Source of the DNA: Pseudeuparius sepicola
Taxonomy: Eukaryota > Arthropoda > Insecta > Coleoptera > Anthribidae
Reading direction: 5' to 3'
Assembly (NCBI GenBank): GCA_963920635.1
Contig: OY987299.1
Coordinates: 120,901,373-120,965,372 of the forward strand
Length of the DNA: 64,000 bases
Positions 55,692 to 64,000 of this stretch are shown here, piece after piece. Numbering within the stretch: position 1 is the first letter of the stretch; every line of letters starts with the position of its first letter. The notes below the pieces were generated by a model. It was not told where the DNA came from. It saw only the letters and a program-made list of their open reading frames with translations, and did not search any database. The position numbers were made by a program, and so were the translations under genes.

Positions 55692-56794
55692 CATTGAGAT
55701 TTGACCGGTAGATGTTAAGCTCAATCGTGCCTAATGTTTTGTTGCTCTATGTACCATTAATGAAACATCCTATATATACTCATATAAAATTTGCCACTTA
55801 TTTCATCGCAAATGTATTTTTTGCTATGTTCATTCTATTCTCTTTCTTTTGGGTCCTTTACTGCTCGCCGATATAAAAGTATAGGTAGTAGTATATTTTC
55901 TTCCTTTTGAAGTGCCCTTGCACTAAAAATATCTATTGTCAAGACCGGCTTTATTATTCGTTAACAATTCGCTATACTTCCAAAGTAAAGTGCCTAGTTC
56001 CTTGAACATAAATTTATATCAATTCTATCATTCAGCTTTAATGAAATCACCTCCTAGTTATAAATAAAATTAGGTTATAGTGCCATGCTTTGGGGTTTCC
56101 ATTCTTTGCTTATTTAAATAACTTTCCATTAACTGGGAGGAAACTCTCAGAATAGTTCGGCTCTAACTGCTTTCTGATTTACCAGTCACGCTATAGATCT
56201 AAAATTATCCAACTTCCAAAGGGTTGATTATGTGCCACTGCCACTACCATTGAATCTCTGTTTATATCTACACTTTTGTATTATAACATTACTATTATTG
56301 TCTTCGTGAATAATAATTGGTTTCGAATAATTAAAATACTCTCTTTGAGAAATCTATGATAGTCAGTAGTTGTAAATGTAGATACTTTGAGAGGATAAAA
56401 ACCTTTCGAAGCTCATCTGTGCACGAAGTTCAACCGGTCTATAAAGATTGGTAAAGAAATAAAAGTTCTGCAATCGTATTTAAAAAATTCCCCTTAAAAA
56501 TACGTTACAACAAAGAAGGTTCAGGTTCACCCTTTCTTTCTTTTTTCAATTTGAAAACTTTTAAGCGATAACATTTTCAAATTTCAACGAAAATCGATAC
56601 CTGCCTAAATTACGTGTCCAAAGTTGTAGGTATGGTAGGCGTTGAGCTGTGTCTGCAAGAGGTCAACAGGTTCAAAACATAGAAATTGAAAGAACTATAA
56701 AATCTAATTTTATGATTTTTTTGTAGCTATACAATGAATATTATTATTCATTGAAAATAAGTGAATAGCGAGTTTGTTATTATAATACGAATAT
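55692..56794. other. Gene-free stretch
   Basis: AT-rich. Nothing is recognised. Confidence 0.4.
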
Positions 56795-56977
56795 ATGGAG
56801 CGGGTGATTTACGATACTGAGGAGAATTTTTTTGTTAACTTCATTTCGGCCAACTACACAGGTTTTATAAAAAAAATACAGAGAAACATGGCGGATAACC
56901 AGGTATCTAGTGATTTAGTACAACTATTATTTAAAAAAAATTGGACCAGTTCTACAGAAGTTATGCTATTTAAATGA
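56795..56977 (+). CDS. Weak candidate ORF or exon
   Basis: The 60-codon frame starts MERVIYDTEENFFVNFISAN. A CAG|GTATCT after 'RNMADNQ' (about 56904) could be a donor. No family resemblance or promoter is seen. Confidence 0.2.
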   Translation: MERVIYDTEENFFVNFISANYTGFIKKIQRNMADNQVSSDLVQLLFKKNWTSSTEVMLFK

Positions 56978-57039
56978 AAGTTGATGCAGTTCTTTAGTGA
57001 AGTGCAACAATTTTGTGTAAAAACAATTTATTATCATTG

Positions 57040-57322
57040 ACCAGAGGGCGAGGGGCGGGGTAGCAGAATGGGTTTTATACTCATAACTTTTTTGAAGTTA
57101 TCTAGTACCTATTTGGTCTCGCAGGTTCATCATTTTAGTGCATCTTTTTATTTTGCAACAAAAGGGTGCCTACTCTTGTTTCATAATCATAACCATAAAA
57201 TCAACCTTTTGCGTTGAAATCATCAAAATGTGCCCCAAAACACTTGTTAACTCCAAAATTCGAAAAATAAAATTTTTATTTATCGCTTTCAAATTTCGAC
57301 CAAAAATTTCCTATCAACTACC
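57040..57322. mobile_element. Fragment of the 55121-type foldback
   Basis: Shares several blocks with 55300-55490. It is cut on the right by the element starting at 57325. Confidence 0.65.
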
Positions 57323-57324
57323 TA

Positions 57325-58560
57325 CAGGGTGTCTACTTTTAAGTGTATACAAATCGATATAAAATGTATTTTGTGAGATATTTTCAAAAACCTTTTTTTG
57401 TTTGAAAGGCCTTCAAAAACCGCTTCTTTTGACCTTCCTGCCATTTTTTTATATCCAAGATTTTCGCGAAATTTTTTTTATTTAAAATCTGACCCCACAG
57501 CGTTAATCAGAACATCACAAAACCCTTATATACCAAATTCGAATAAAAAATATACAGGGAGTTCCATTATGCAGGGTGTCAAAGTTGAGCAAAATAGGAA
57601 TTTTAAAGGCATCTGCCAAGTCAAGTGTGCCATGGAATCCCCTCAAAACAGTTGAATGGTCAACAGGACCACTCAAGTTGTTGGTGTGCAAAGGTCCAAT
57701 ACGAAATATACAGAGTGCTCTTATCTGTGCCATCTCAAATTACCTACTGAATTTTTTGTTACTTTATACGGGTCAAAAATCGAGTATATCAAAACCGCTC
57801 GCTCCACACTATAAACGAACTAAATCTAAAAAATACAGAAGCCTGCCATTCAGTAAGTCCATATCAGTTAAGGTGGCTGGTGTGTCACAACAGGAAACGC
57901 ACAGAAAATATATCATCTTAGACAGTGACTTTGTTGAGAAAGGCCCAATAATTTAAATTGTTTTTATTTGTTGGTTGGCATTTTGTAAAGAAATAAATTA
58001 CTTTTGTGTTTATTAATATTTTTTCAATGATTCCAGAGCACACCTGATCAGTATAAAGTTTAATAAAAATTCAGAATTTTGAGATGGCTCAGAGAAAAAT
58101 ACCCTGTATATTTTTGTAGTAAATCTTTTCACACCAACATTTTGAGTGGTCCTGTTGATCATGCAACTGTTTTAAAGGGATTCCATGGCACACTTGGCTC
58201 GCCAGATGTCTTTAAAATTCCTATTTTGCTCAACTTTAACACGGTGTAGAACCGAACCCCTCTACATTTTTTGTTCACATTTAGTATATGGGGGTTTTGG
58301 GGTGTCCTGATTAACGCTGTTGTGTCAGATTTAAAATAAAAAAATCGCTAAATGGGTTTTATGAAAATCGGGGTATAAAAAAATCGTAGCCGTCCCTGGA
58401 TTTCCATTTTGACAAAAGTAAAAACATAAATCCTTTATCTATGGTAAAAACGTCAAAAGAAGCGTTTTTTGAAGACCTTTCGAACAAAAAAAGGTTTTTG
58501 TAAATATCTCACAAAATACATATTTTATCGATTTGTATACACTTAAAAGTAGACACCCTG
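57325..58560. mobile_element. TA-flanked 'CAGGGTGTCTAC' long-TIR element
   Basis: Ends CAGGGTGTCTACTTTTAAGT and ACTTAAAAGTAGACACCCTG are inverses with TA outside. The arms are about 400 bp. The centre matches the core of the element at 3038-3765 in inverse orientation. A 126-codon frame (57576-57956) ends with TKSKKYRSLPFSKSISVKVA and GVSQQETHRKYIILDSDFVE. The corresponding region of the other element is interrupted, so it may be the eroded tail of an element-encoded protein. Confidence 0.85.
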
Positions 58561-58982
58561 TATGTATCATAAATGTTTTGCTTTCAAAATGGAACTTATT
58601 TTGAAATCCATATTTCAGGAAAACCAGTGATGTTTTACTCAATATCCATTAGCGCGTACAATTCATCTGTACAACATTTAAATGCGGTAAAAACAAAATT
58701 ATTGCACTTCAGTTACTAAAGGACTGCACCAAGTTTCATTTAAATTGTACAATTTGTGTAGAATAGTATGAGAGCCGGTCGCATGATTTCAACTCTCATA
58801 AGATTATAGAATAAGATGTTGTATAAAATGTAGACAGCACAGAAATCGTATATTTTCTGTGGTAGACAGTATATTTCTTTACTTGAAGCGAGTAGGTTGC
58901 CTCAATTAATATGGGCCCGATCATTGTTATTTAAAGAAGTTGTGGTTAATTTTTAGGCAAATCTACTCTCATATGATTATAG
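58561..58982. other. Gene-free stretch
   Basis: AT-rich. Nothing is recognised. Confidence 0.4.
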
Positions 58983-59402
58983 AAGAAAATAGGAAAGAAG
59001 GCCCATGGAGCAACAATAAAAAAGGTCCCTTGGTCCTTTAGAAATCCGATAGGCGTATTTTCGGGGCCCCAAAAATCCTCCGCTGTTAAATACGGCCCGA
59101 AAGACGGGGGCAAGTTTGGACCTAGGAGACGCGAGTTGTGTGCGAAGTCTCGCTATACAGCCAGTGTCATATACCGTTTGATGCTCGGGAAAATTTTTTT
59201 TTCAAACACGTTTTTCGGCGAGATGGCCGGAGAACGGGTCAACATACCTATAAAAACGAAAAAAAAAAACAAAGCTACATATTTTTTGCCAACTCAAAAA
59301 CGTGAGAACCAGGACGTTGACAACAGCGCTAAAATTGAAGCAAGCAGCGCTTCAGGGGCATTACATCATGCCCCTTTAGACTCAATATCATTATCAAACT
59401 AA
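58983..59402 (+). CDS. Unrecognised 139-codon open frame
   Basis: Open from just after a TAG (about 58980) to TAA 59400. It includes KKVPWSFRNPIGVFSGPQKS, RRRELCAKSRYTASVIYRLM and RENQDVDNSAKIEASSASGA, and ends HHAPLDSISLSN. The first half lies in a GC-richer segment and the second half is AT-rich with coding-like composition. There is no ATG early in the frame, so if it is real it would be an internal or terminal exon. The only ATGs in the frame are far in. No family is recognised. Confidence 0.25.
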   Translation, partial: KKIGKKAHGATIKKVPWSFRNPIGVFSGPQKSSAVKYGPKDGGKFGPRRRELCAKSRYTASVIYRLMLGKIFFSNTFFGEMAGERVNIPIKTKKKNKATYFLPTQKRENQDVDNSAKIEASSASGALHHAPLDSISLSN

Positions 59403-59599
59403 AGTATCCTTTAAAATCAAAGGAACTTTTGCAACAATATTTAAACAATGTTTACATTCATTTAATTTTTAATTGGGTTTTTCGCCACCAAACTGATTGA
59501 AAGACAACTTTTTCAAGTTGCCTCGAAAATTCATAAATTCTTAACACTAAATGAACGAAACTTTAAACGTGTAACTTAAAAAATAACTTCAACAAATTT

Positions 59600-59646
59600 G
59601 TTTTCTGAGCTTTCGGAGGATAAATCTTCCTCCTTTCTCAGAGATC
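59600..59646 (-). ncRNA. Degenerate hammerhead-like hairpin of the Penelope relic
   Basis: On the minus strand CTGAGAA, then stem AGGAGG-AAGATTTAT-CCTCC, then GAAAG, then CTCAG. Stem II and the GAAA are kept, but the CUGAUGA box reads CTGAGAA. It is placed 3' of the GIY-YIG relic, as in Penelope-like elements. Not expected to be catalytic. Confidence 0.4.
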
Positions 59647-59761
59647 ATGTCACGTTAAAGTGAAGTGACAGAATAATAAATTTCAGGTTAAAATGTCATG
59701 ACAACAGAAACAATATCCTAGCCACCTGCCTGATATTGTACCCTGTGTTTTATCTAATTAT

Positions 59762-60018
59762 CTATACTAACTTCTCTTTGAATAAGTGGCAATAATATTT
59801 CATATTCAATTCAATAGGATAACTATTCTTCTCAAGAACATGTTTTATATGTTTAATTTCCTCCTCAAATTTTGTGTTATTAGAACAAATCGTTCTAGCC
59901 CTGTCAGATGATTTTGCCGGATATAATTTTTATGTTCTTTTAAACGAACGTTAAATGGCCTACAAGTCTCCCCAACATAGAACTTTCCACATTCACAGGG
60001 AATTTTATAAATGCAATT
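59762..60018 (-). pseudogene. GIY-YIG endonuclease relic of a Penelope-like retroelement
   Basis: The minus-strand frame reads CIYKIPCECGKFYVGETCRP then FNVRLKEHKNYIRQN. 'YKIPCxCGKxYVGETxRxxxxRLxEH' is the GIY-YIG core found at the C-terminus of Penelope-like reverse transcriptases. After one frameshift the text continues RTICSNNTKFEEEIKHIKHV and ends CHLFKEKLV at TAG (59762-59764). The reverse transcriptase part is absent, cut by the inverted 52-bp end. Confidence 0.85.
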
Positions 60019-60194
60019 TATATAAGTTGTCTTTCAATCAGTTTGGTGGCGAAAAACCCAATTAAAAATTAAATGGATCTGTTTGCGCCACAAATAAATT
60101 TTAGAAAATATAATGTTTAGATTGTTACAAAAGCCTTAATTTTTAAGAAATCTTTAGTTTGATAATAAAATTGTGCCTTATTAGTGTAGTAGCA

Positions 60195-60290
60195 CAGACC
60201 TATATAGCTTCGCTAGCTATATGTATAGGTCTGTGGTAGTCAAGGTTGTTGTGCTGTTGTTGTTGTTGTTGTTGTTGCTGTGCCTCTTCT
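60195..60290. repeat. Hairpin plus GTT microsatellite
   Basis: CAGACCTATATAGCTTCGCT pairs with AGCTATATGTATAGGTCTG (60195-60233). A run of GTTGTTGTT with two GCT/GCTG interruptions follows at 60245-60285. Both lie just upstream of the TTLL3-like promoter region. Confidence 0.85.
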
Positions 60291-60359
60291 ACGCTGTCGT
60301 ACAAATGCCATTAAAAATTGTATCTTCACCTTAAATTGGGCGAAAATCATTAATTATTT

Positions 60360-60480
60360 ATACTCGTATTCAAACTTGGGAACTGAGTGACTTATTCGCG
60401 CGCTTTTTTAATCTAAATTCCGATTGGCCGACCTCCCGATGTGGTTACGATGCAACCTCTCCACTCCAACAACCTTGTGT
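60360..60480 (+). promoter_or_regulatory. Likely promoter region of the TTLL3-like gene
   Basis: A GC-richer segment between the microsatellite and the first coding exon holds an inverted CCAAT box (CCGATTGGCC, 60419-60428) and the GCGCGC sequence at 60398. No TATA box is obvious. The transcription start is not resolvable by eye. Confidence 0.35.
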
Positions 60481-60584
60481 GGTAGTAGTGAATACTAGTG
60501 AATCTTCTAACCACCCGGTAGGCAAGGTGTACAGCTGCGCCGACAATGGGCGCGGGGTAGGACCGTCAGGACCTGCGGCGCGGC

Positions 60585-60719
60585 ATGGCGCGTCAGCAGC
60601 AGTTGCCGGGGCGCAGCAGGACGCTGCCGGACCTCAGGGGCTGTCACGGCGCCGTCAACAGGACGATGGAGGTCGCGCAGGAACAGGCGGACACCGGACG
60701 AAGCCAAAACAACAGCAAG
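60585..60719 (+). CDS. TTLL3-like tubulin glycylase, first coding exon
   Basis: ATG at 60585 starts 45 codons beginning MARQQQLPGRSRTLPDLRGC and ending TGRSQNNSK, with an in-frame TAG upstream at 60558 that supports this start. The exon ends in phase 0 at AAG|GTAGGA, and the next exon (62829) starts in phase 0. The segment is a low-complexity, basic, GC-rich leader without a domain, as expected for the variable N-terminus of tubulin-tyrosine-ligase-like proteins. A longer frame starting at 60479 also covers the exon, but it would meet a stop in the next exon, so it is rejected. Identification rests on exon 2. Confidence 0.55.
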
Positions 60720-60937
60720 GTAGGAGAGTGACACCGCTTTTCGGATCTTCCTGGTTTTGTTCCCTAGATTATTCGTTTTTTTTTTTTTCAAAATCACGGA
60801 AGATACCTACCAAATTGCTACCTCATTATAAAATCATGTTATACACTCTTTTTTCTAACCGCGATGGTAGTTAAAATAACATTTAAATAATTGGTCAAAA
60901 ATTAAAATAATAGTAGACGAAGCGCTTGCATAAAGAA

Positions 60938-61003
60938 TTATGATCATGACCACAGAATAAATAGCTTCACAAAGCTATTTATTCTGTGTCATGACATCAT
61001 AAT
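60938..61003. repeat. Intronic hairpin
   Basis: ATTATGATCATGACCACAGA through AATAAATAGCTT pairs with AAGCTATTTATT and onward to ATCATAAT. The stem is about 31 bp with a 4-base CACA loop and minor bulges. Confidence 0.9.
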
Positions 61004-61399
61004 TTAAAGCAAATAGTATAGGCAACTTTAAAACCCCCGTCCACTTTGCACGTGTTGTATTTAACTGAAGTCAGTTTGCTTTCACGTTTTTTTTATACGT
61101 TTTCAAAGAGAATTCATAATTATCATGTGTTAAATGTTCCACAACTGATGCATAGCATAGAACGAAGATTTGAAACGATTTATTCGATATTTATTCTTTT
61201 GTTCATTTTTCATTATTATTAAATTTGCTGCCATGATTATAAGCTAAGACTCCACCTCAAAAGTGCTATAGGCCAAAAATATACCAAGTAGGTAATTAGT
61301 ACAATTAAAAGAGTTCCAATCTTCAAATTTACACACCTTTTTTCCAGGCAATACTTACCTATAGTCATTTCTTTTAAAGAATCAGTAAGTGAGCATATA

Positions 61400-62549
61400 C
61401 AGTGTGGTCATTTAAGTGTGCAACATATGGGATTTTTGTTATTAATTTGCACAACGAAAATACAAAAATTCCCGAAAGTTGGTGCATGTTCGATAATCAT
61501 AAGTTGTCCTCCTTTTGACTTTTTGCACAAGTGAATTTGAAGTGAAATGAACATGAAGTGATCTGATAGTAAAATGATTTTTTATTGGTAAATGGAACAG
61601 TGTACGACCACGTTATCTATAATCTAACCCTTCAATAAATTTTTCAATATTTTTCACCACCTTAACCCCAGAAACACTCCAAACCAACACAAATTACATA
61701 AAAATCAATTTGCTGCGTAAACTGATCACTTCATAATCAACTGAACATTTGTAAAAGGAACACTCGATGTCAGCTGATGTGATTTCAAAGTGATTCGGAA
61801 TCGATTTGAGATCATTTAAAACTGTAAAAGGAGGACGGCTATATTAGGTGCACTTTGAATGGTTGCAAGTCAAACAGCATACAGGGTAGGTCAAAAAATA
61901 TAAAAATTGTACAAGAGTAAAGTATCCTTATTTCAGAAAGATCAGCAAAATGTTGTTAAGAAAAGTTGTCTAGAATTAAAAGTTATACCTAAATACCAAA
62001 ACATGGCCTCCTATGAAAAAAATATTATTTTTAATTTGATTTTAATATAAACCCTAAATCAATCAAAATTGAATCAATTTCGCATAATTTTGTTCAAATT
62101 CAACAATATTTGTACAATTAGATTTTTAATTTTTTAGGGAATCACAAGCTTCATCTTTGTTGCAACGATATTAGTAATGATAATGTGCGTATTTAAAAAA
62201 CTCTCATTTAAGGTGCAAAATTTTTATTTTAAATGTTTATTAAAAAATTGTTGAAATTAATTGACGAAATTTTTTTTCCTTGGGAGGCTATGTTTTGGTA
62301 TTTATTCATAGCTTTTAATTCTAAACAATTTTTCTTAATAACCTTTTGCTGAATTTTTTGAAATAAAAGTACTTTACTCTTGTACAATTTTTATATTTTT
62401 GACCTACCCCGCTGTATGCTGTTCTTAACTATGCAGAGTATGATATTATGAATATTGAACATACACCAACTTTCGGCAATATCTATATTTTGGTTGTGCA
62501 ATTAATAAAAAAAAAGTCCCATATGTTGCACACTTAAATGGCCACACTG
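61400..62549. mobile_element. 'CAGTGTGGTCAT' foldback MITE, copy 3 (interrupted)
   Basis: TA-flanked. Ends CAGTGTGGTCATTTAAGTGT and ACACTTAAATGGCCACACTG. Both arms are present with the shared core. The left arm is split by the 339-bp insertion at 61502-61840, whose removal restores the sequence of the other copies (AATCATATTAGG). Confidence 0.9.
61502..61840. mobile_element. Nested 339-bp MITE with 3-bp duplication
   Basis: Ends AGTTGTCCTCCTTTTGAC and (inverse) AGCCGTCCTCCTTTTACAG. ATA is duplicated at 61499-61501 and 61841-61843, proven by comparison with the uninterrupted MITE copies at 14132 and 26209. A 3-bp duplication suggests a PIF/Harbinger-type mechanism, although the site is not the usual TWA. 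Confidence 0.85.
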
Positions 62550-62828
62550 TATAGAGCGCGCGGATGTCTAATTTACTAACCGCGGACGTACATGTACCTG
62601 TGTTCAGGACGTATAGCGTAAATAGAGGCAATAGATATGTAAAAACCCGTTTTGTAAATAGTACCTAAATATTTTTATAATGGCATAATTTTTGAAATAT
62701 GTATAGGTATATCCAACCACACATCAATGCAGCCACAATGTTTTATTTAACTTGATAAATATTTCATATAATTCAGTATATTTCCATTTCCAAAAACAGA
62801 TCGTAACGGTGTTCTGTTGTATTTTTAG

Positions 62829-63051
62829 GAGAAAAAGATCGACGTAACAACCCTAGTAAGCAGCGCCCCCTCGTCGTCAAAAATAAGGACCGTGACGCCA
62901 GAAATCCAACAAACAATTGACAAATGCACCAAACGGTCTAACAGCTCACTAGAAAGCAAATACAAGTGTACCATAACTTCGGAACGATTAGCACAACTAA
63001 GGAAAAATGTAGAAAATGCAATGAGAGACCACAAAGTGTTCACAATAAGAG
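62829..63051 (+). CDS. TTLL3-like tubulin glycylase, second coding exon
   Basis: Acceptor TTGTATTTTTAG and donor GTGAGT bound 74 codons plus one base, open only in phase 0. The end of the exon reads RLAQLRKNVENAMRDHKVFT then IRG. This matches the conserved N-terminal block of TTLL3/TTLL8 tubulin glycylases, where human TTLL3 has a similar 'LRxxxxVExAxxxxKxFTIxG' just before 'CYPVIR...GWVEK'. These enzymes add glycine to tubulin glutamate side chains in cilia and flagella. The catalytic ATP-grasp domain would be encoded downstream of the window. The first part (EKKIDVTTLVSSAPSSSKIR) is Ser/Thr-rich linker. Confidence 0.65.
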
Positions 63052-63104
63052 GTGAGTATTCTTTAATTTTACGTTACGAGTTCTTCTTATTTAATTATAA
63101 TATA

Positions 63105-63586
63105 CAGTGACCGGCAGAAAGTTGGACACAAATGGAAAACTTTTTTATTATTAATTTCTCAGAAAATTTTAGTCTTGATAAAAGTTGGTGCATCATTTCA
63201 AACTCAAAACGCACATATCAACATTTAAATATCTCTTTTTGGATACGAGGTAGATTAAAAAATGTCAAAATAACTCAAGAGTAAAGTACCCTTATTTTTT
63301 AAAATACGGTAAAAAGTTACTTACAAAAGTTGTTTGGAATCAAAGGTGGATGTCAGATTTAAAGTCACAGCCACCTAGTAAAAAAATTAACTTTTTTGTT
63401 TTTTTTTTTCGACCACCCTGTGTATTACAAAAAACAAAATACCGCAAGCGCAACTTATCGGATAACACATGAATTTGCTACTAAACTTTAATTTTGTTCA
63501 ATTAGCAGCTAGAAATTTAAATTACTTAATCGAAATCAGTGTTTAAAAATATTAAACTGTTGTGTTCAACTTTCTGCCGGTCCCTG
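63105..63586. mobile_element. 'CAGTGACCGGCAG' foldback MITE in intron 2
   Basis: TA-flanked. Ends CAGTGACCGGCAGAAAGTTG and (right) CAACTTTCTGCCGGTCCCTG. The left arm has GAGTAAAGTACCCTTATTTT and CAAAAGTTGTTTGGAATCAA plus TCACAGCCACCTA, the shared core. The right arm is shorter than in the related element at 53762-54663. Confidence 0.85.
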
Positions 63587-64000
63587 TATGACTAAATATT
63601 CTATAGTAAATCAACCCCAAAAAAATTGCAGAATAATGTTAAAAATAATGTACTTAAACTAATAATTATTATTATAGAGTGTGTTTCACTCTGAGCCGAG
63701 AAAATTCCGTATTTTCCGAAAGATTCACCTAATCACCTTTTTTTCAACCTATAGTAAGTACTCGAAAAGATCTACATTTTGGGTTAGAATTTTTTGAAAT
63801 AGTCCTATTCCATTTCCTACTGTTATTAAAAGACACAAAACCATATTAGGCGTTTTTCTTAAAAACGAATAAAATGAATAGTGCCATCGAACTGGTCATA
63901 GTTCAAAACCTTTGGTATAAGATTTCAATACTCCAAAGTTCCAAAAATTTTCCAGAGTACTCTGTATAAACCACCGGGCACATTTTGGTGATCTTTTTCG
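63587..64000. other. Remainder of intron 2
   Basis: AT-rich. No exon of the TTLL3-like gene is recognised before the window ends. Confidence 0.4.

Larger units (their letters stand above)
59459..60075. mobile_element. Penelope-like element fragment with 52-bp perfect inverted ends
   Basis: 59459-59510 and 60024-60075 are perfect inverses (CATTTAATTTTTAATTGGGT and its complement). Between them on the minus strand are a GIY-YIG endonuclease relic and, downstream of it, a hammerhead-like stem (59600-59646). Inverted partial copies of this kind are characteristic of Penelope-like retroelements. Confidence 0.8.
60720..62828 (+). other. Intron 1 of the TTLL3-like gene
   Basis: GTAGGA donor and TGTTGTATTTTTAG acceptor. 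The 2.1-kb intron is more than half mobile DNA. It holds a hairpin at 60938-61003 and the foldback MITE at 61400-62549, which contains another MITE. Confidence 0.55.

Noticed and set aside
57576..57956. 126-codon frame as a host gene
   Set aside because: It lies inside a TA-flanked transposable element and partly in its inverted arm. At most it is a relic of an element-encoded protein.
60479..60874. 131-codon frame starting at 60479 as the first exon reading frame
   Set aside because: If spliced at 60719 it enters exon 2 in a frame with an early TGA. The frame from 60585 stays open across the junction.
1..64000. CRISPR arrays, bacterial operons, prophage or plasmid features
   Set aside because: Introns, TA/hAT transposons, Penelope relics and low coding density show a eukaryotic nuclear sequence. 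The regular repeats found (226, 21 and 19 bp) have no repeat-spacer structure.

Overview
This is a eukaryotic window and almost certainly arthropod, most likely insect. It is AT-rich and intron-bearing. It is packed with TA-flanked foldback MITEs, hAT-type elements with 8-bp target duplications, Tc1/mariner-like transposase relics and a Penelope-like GIY-YIG relic. There is no operon structure, no ribosome-binding-site pattern and no dense coding. I cannot name the insect order from sequence alone. No rRNA or tRNA gene, CRISPR array or complete single-exon protein gene is supported.

Host genes are sparse. The best is the 5' end of a tubulin-glycylase-like (TTLL3-type) gene on the plus strand. 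Its first coding exon is 60585-60719 and its second is 62829-63051, both read in phase 0 across a canonical GT..AG intron, and the gene continues past the window. A second, weaker gene model of unknown product is suggested on the plus strand by four exon-like blocks (7972-8034, 10610-about 10707, 12222-12342, 23352-23581). Several junctions agree in phase and carry good splice signals, but one junction is unresolved. Single candidate first exons or micro-ORFs lie at 18572, 45266, 52749 and 56795, with an open frame at 58983-59402. All are low confidence.

Layout. 0-10 kb: foldback elements, a fragment of a Tc1-like transposase N-terminus, the first copy (6772-7386) of a repeat carrying a 5S-rRNA-like internal promoter, and a 1.5-kb long-TIR element with a decayed transposase. 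10-18 kb: a hAT MITE, the first copy of a 620-bp TA element, the first 'CAGTGTGGTCAT' foldback MITE, a 50-bp perfect-centre palindrome, and a hAT element built of GATC-rich arrays. 18-29 kb: the second copy of the TA element, tRNA-like SINE heads, a hAT-like foldback (perfect 8-bp duplication) containing the second 5S-like copy, a 21-bp-minisatellite foldback with a nested MITE, hairpin modules, and a hAT transposase C-terminus. 29-35 kb: a Penelope-type inverted pair with hammerhead-like motifs, a hAT element, a GC-rich array of five 226-bp units, and a Tc1-like transposase relic. 35-50 kb: mostly unique AT-rich DNA with further foldbacks, a 184-bp hAT MITE with a perfect 8-bp duplication, and the third 5S-like copy. 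50-64 kb: foldback MITEs, the Penelope GIY-YIG relic, and the TTLL3-like gene start, whose first intron holds a MITE that itself holds another MITE.

The most interesting signals are (i) the three-copy family carrying the 5S rRNA A-box/C-box pair at native spacing, linked to large terminal hairpins; (ii) a series of hairpin modules with unrelated stems but the same flanking sequence; (iii) foldback MITE families with different ends but a shared core; and (iv) the unidentified multi-exon gene.
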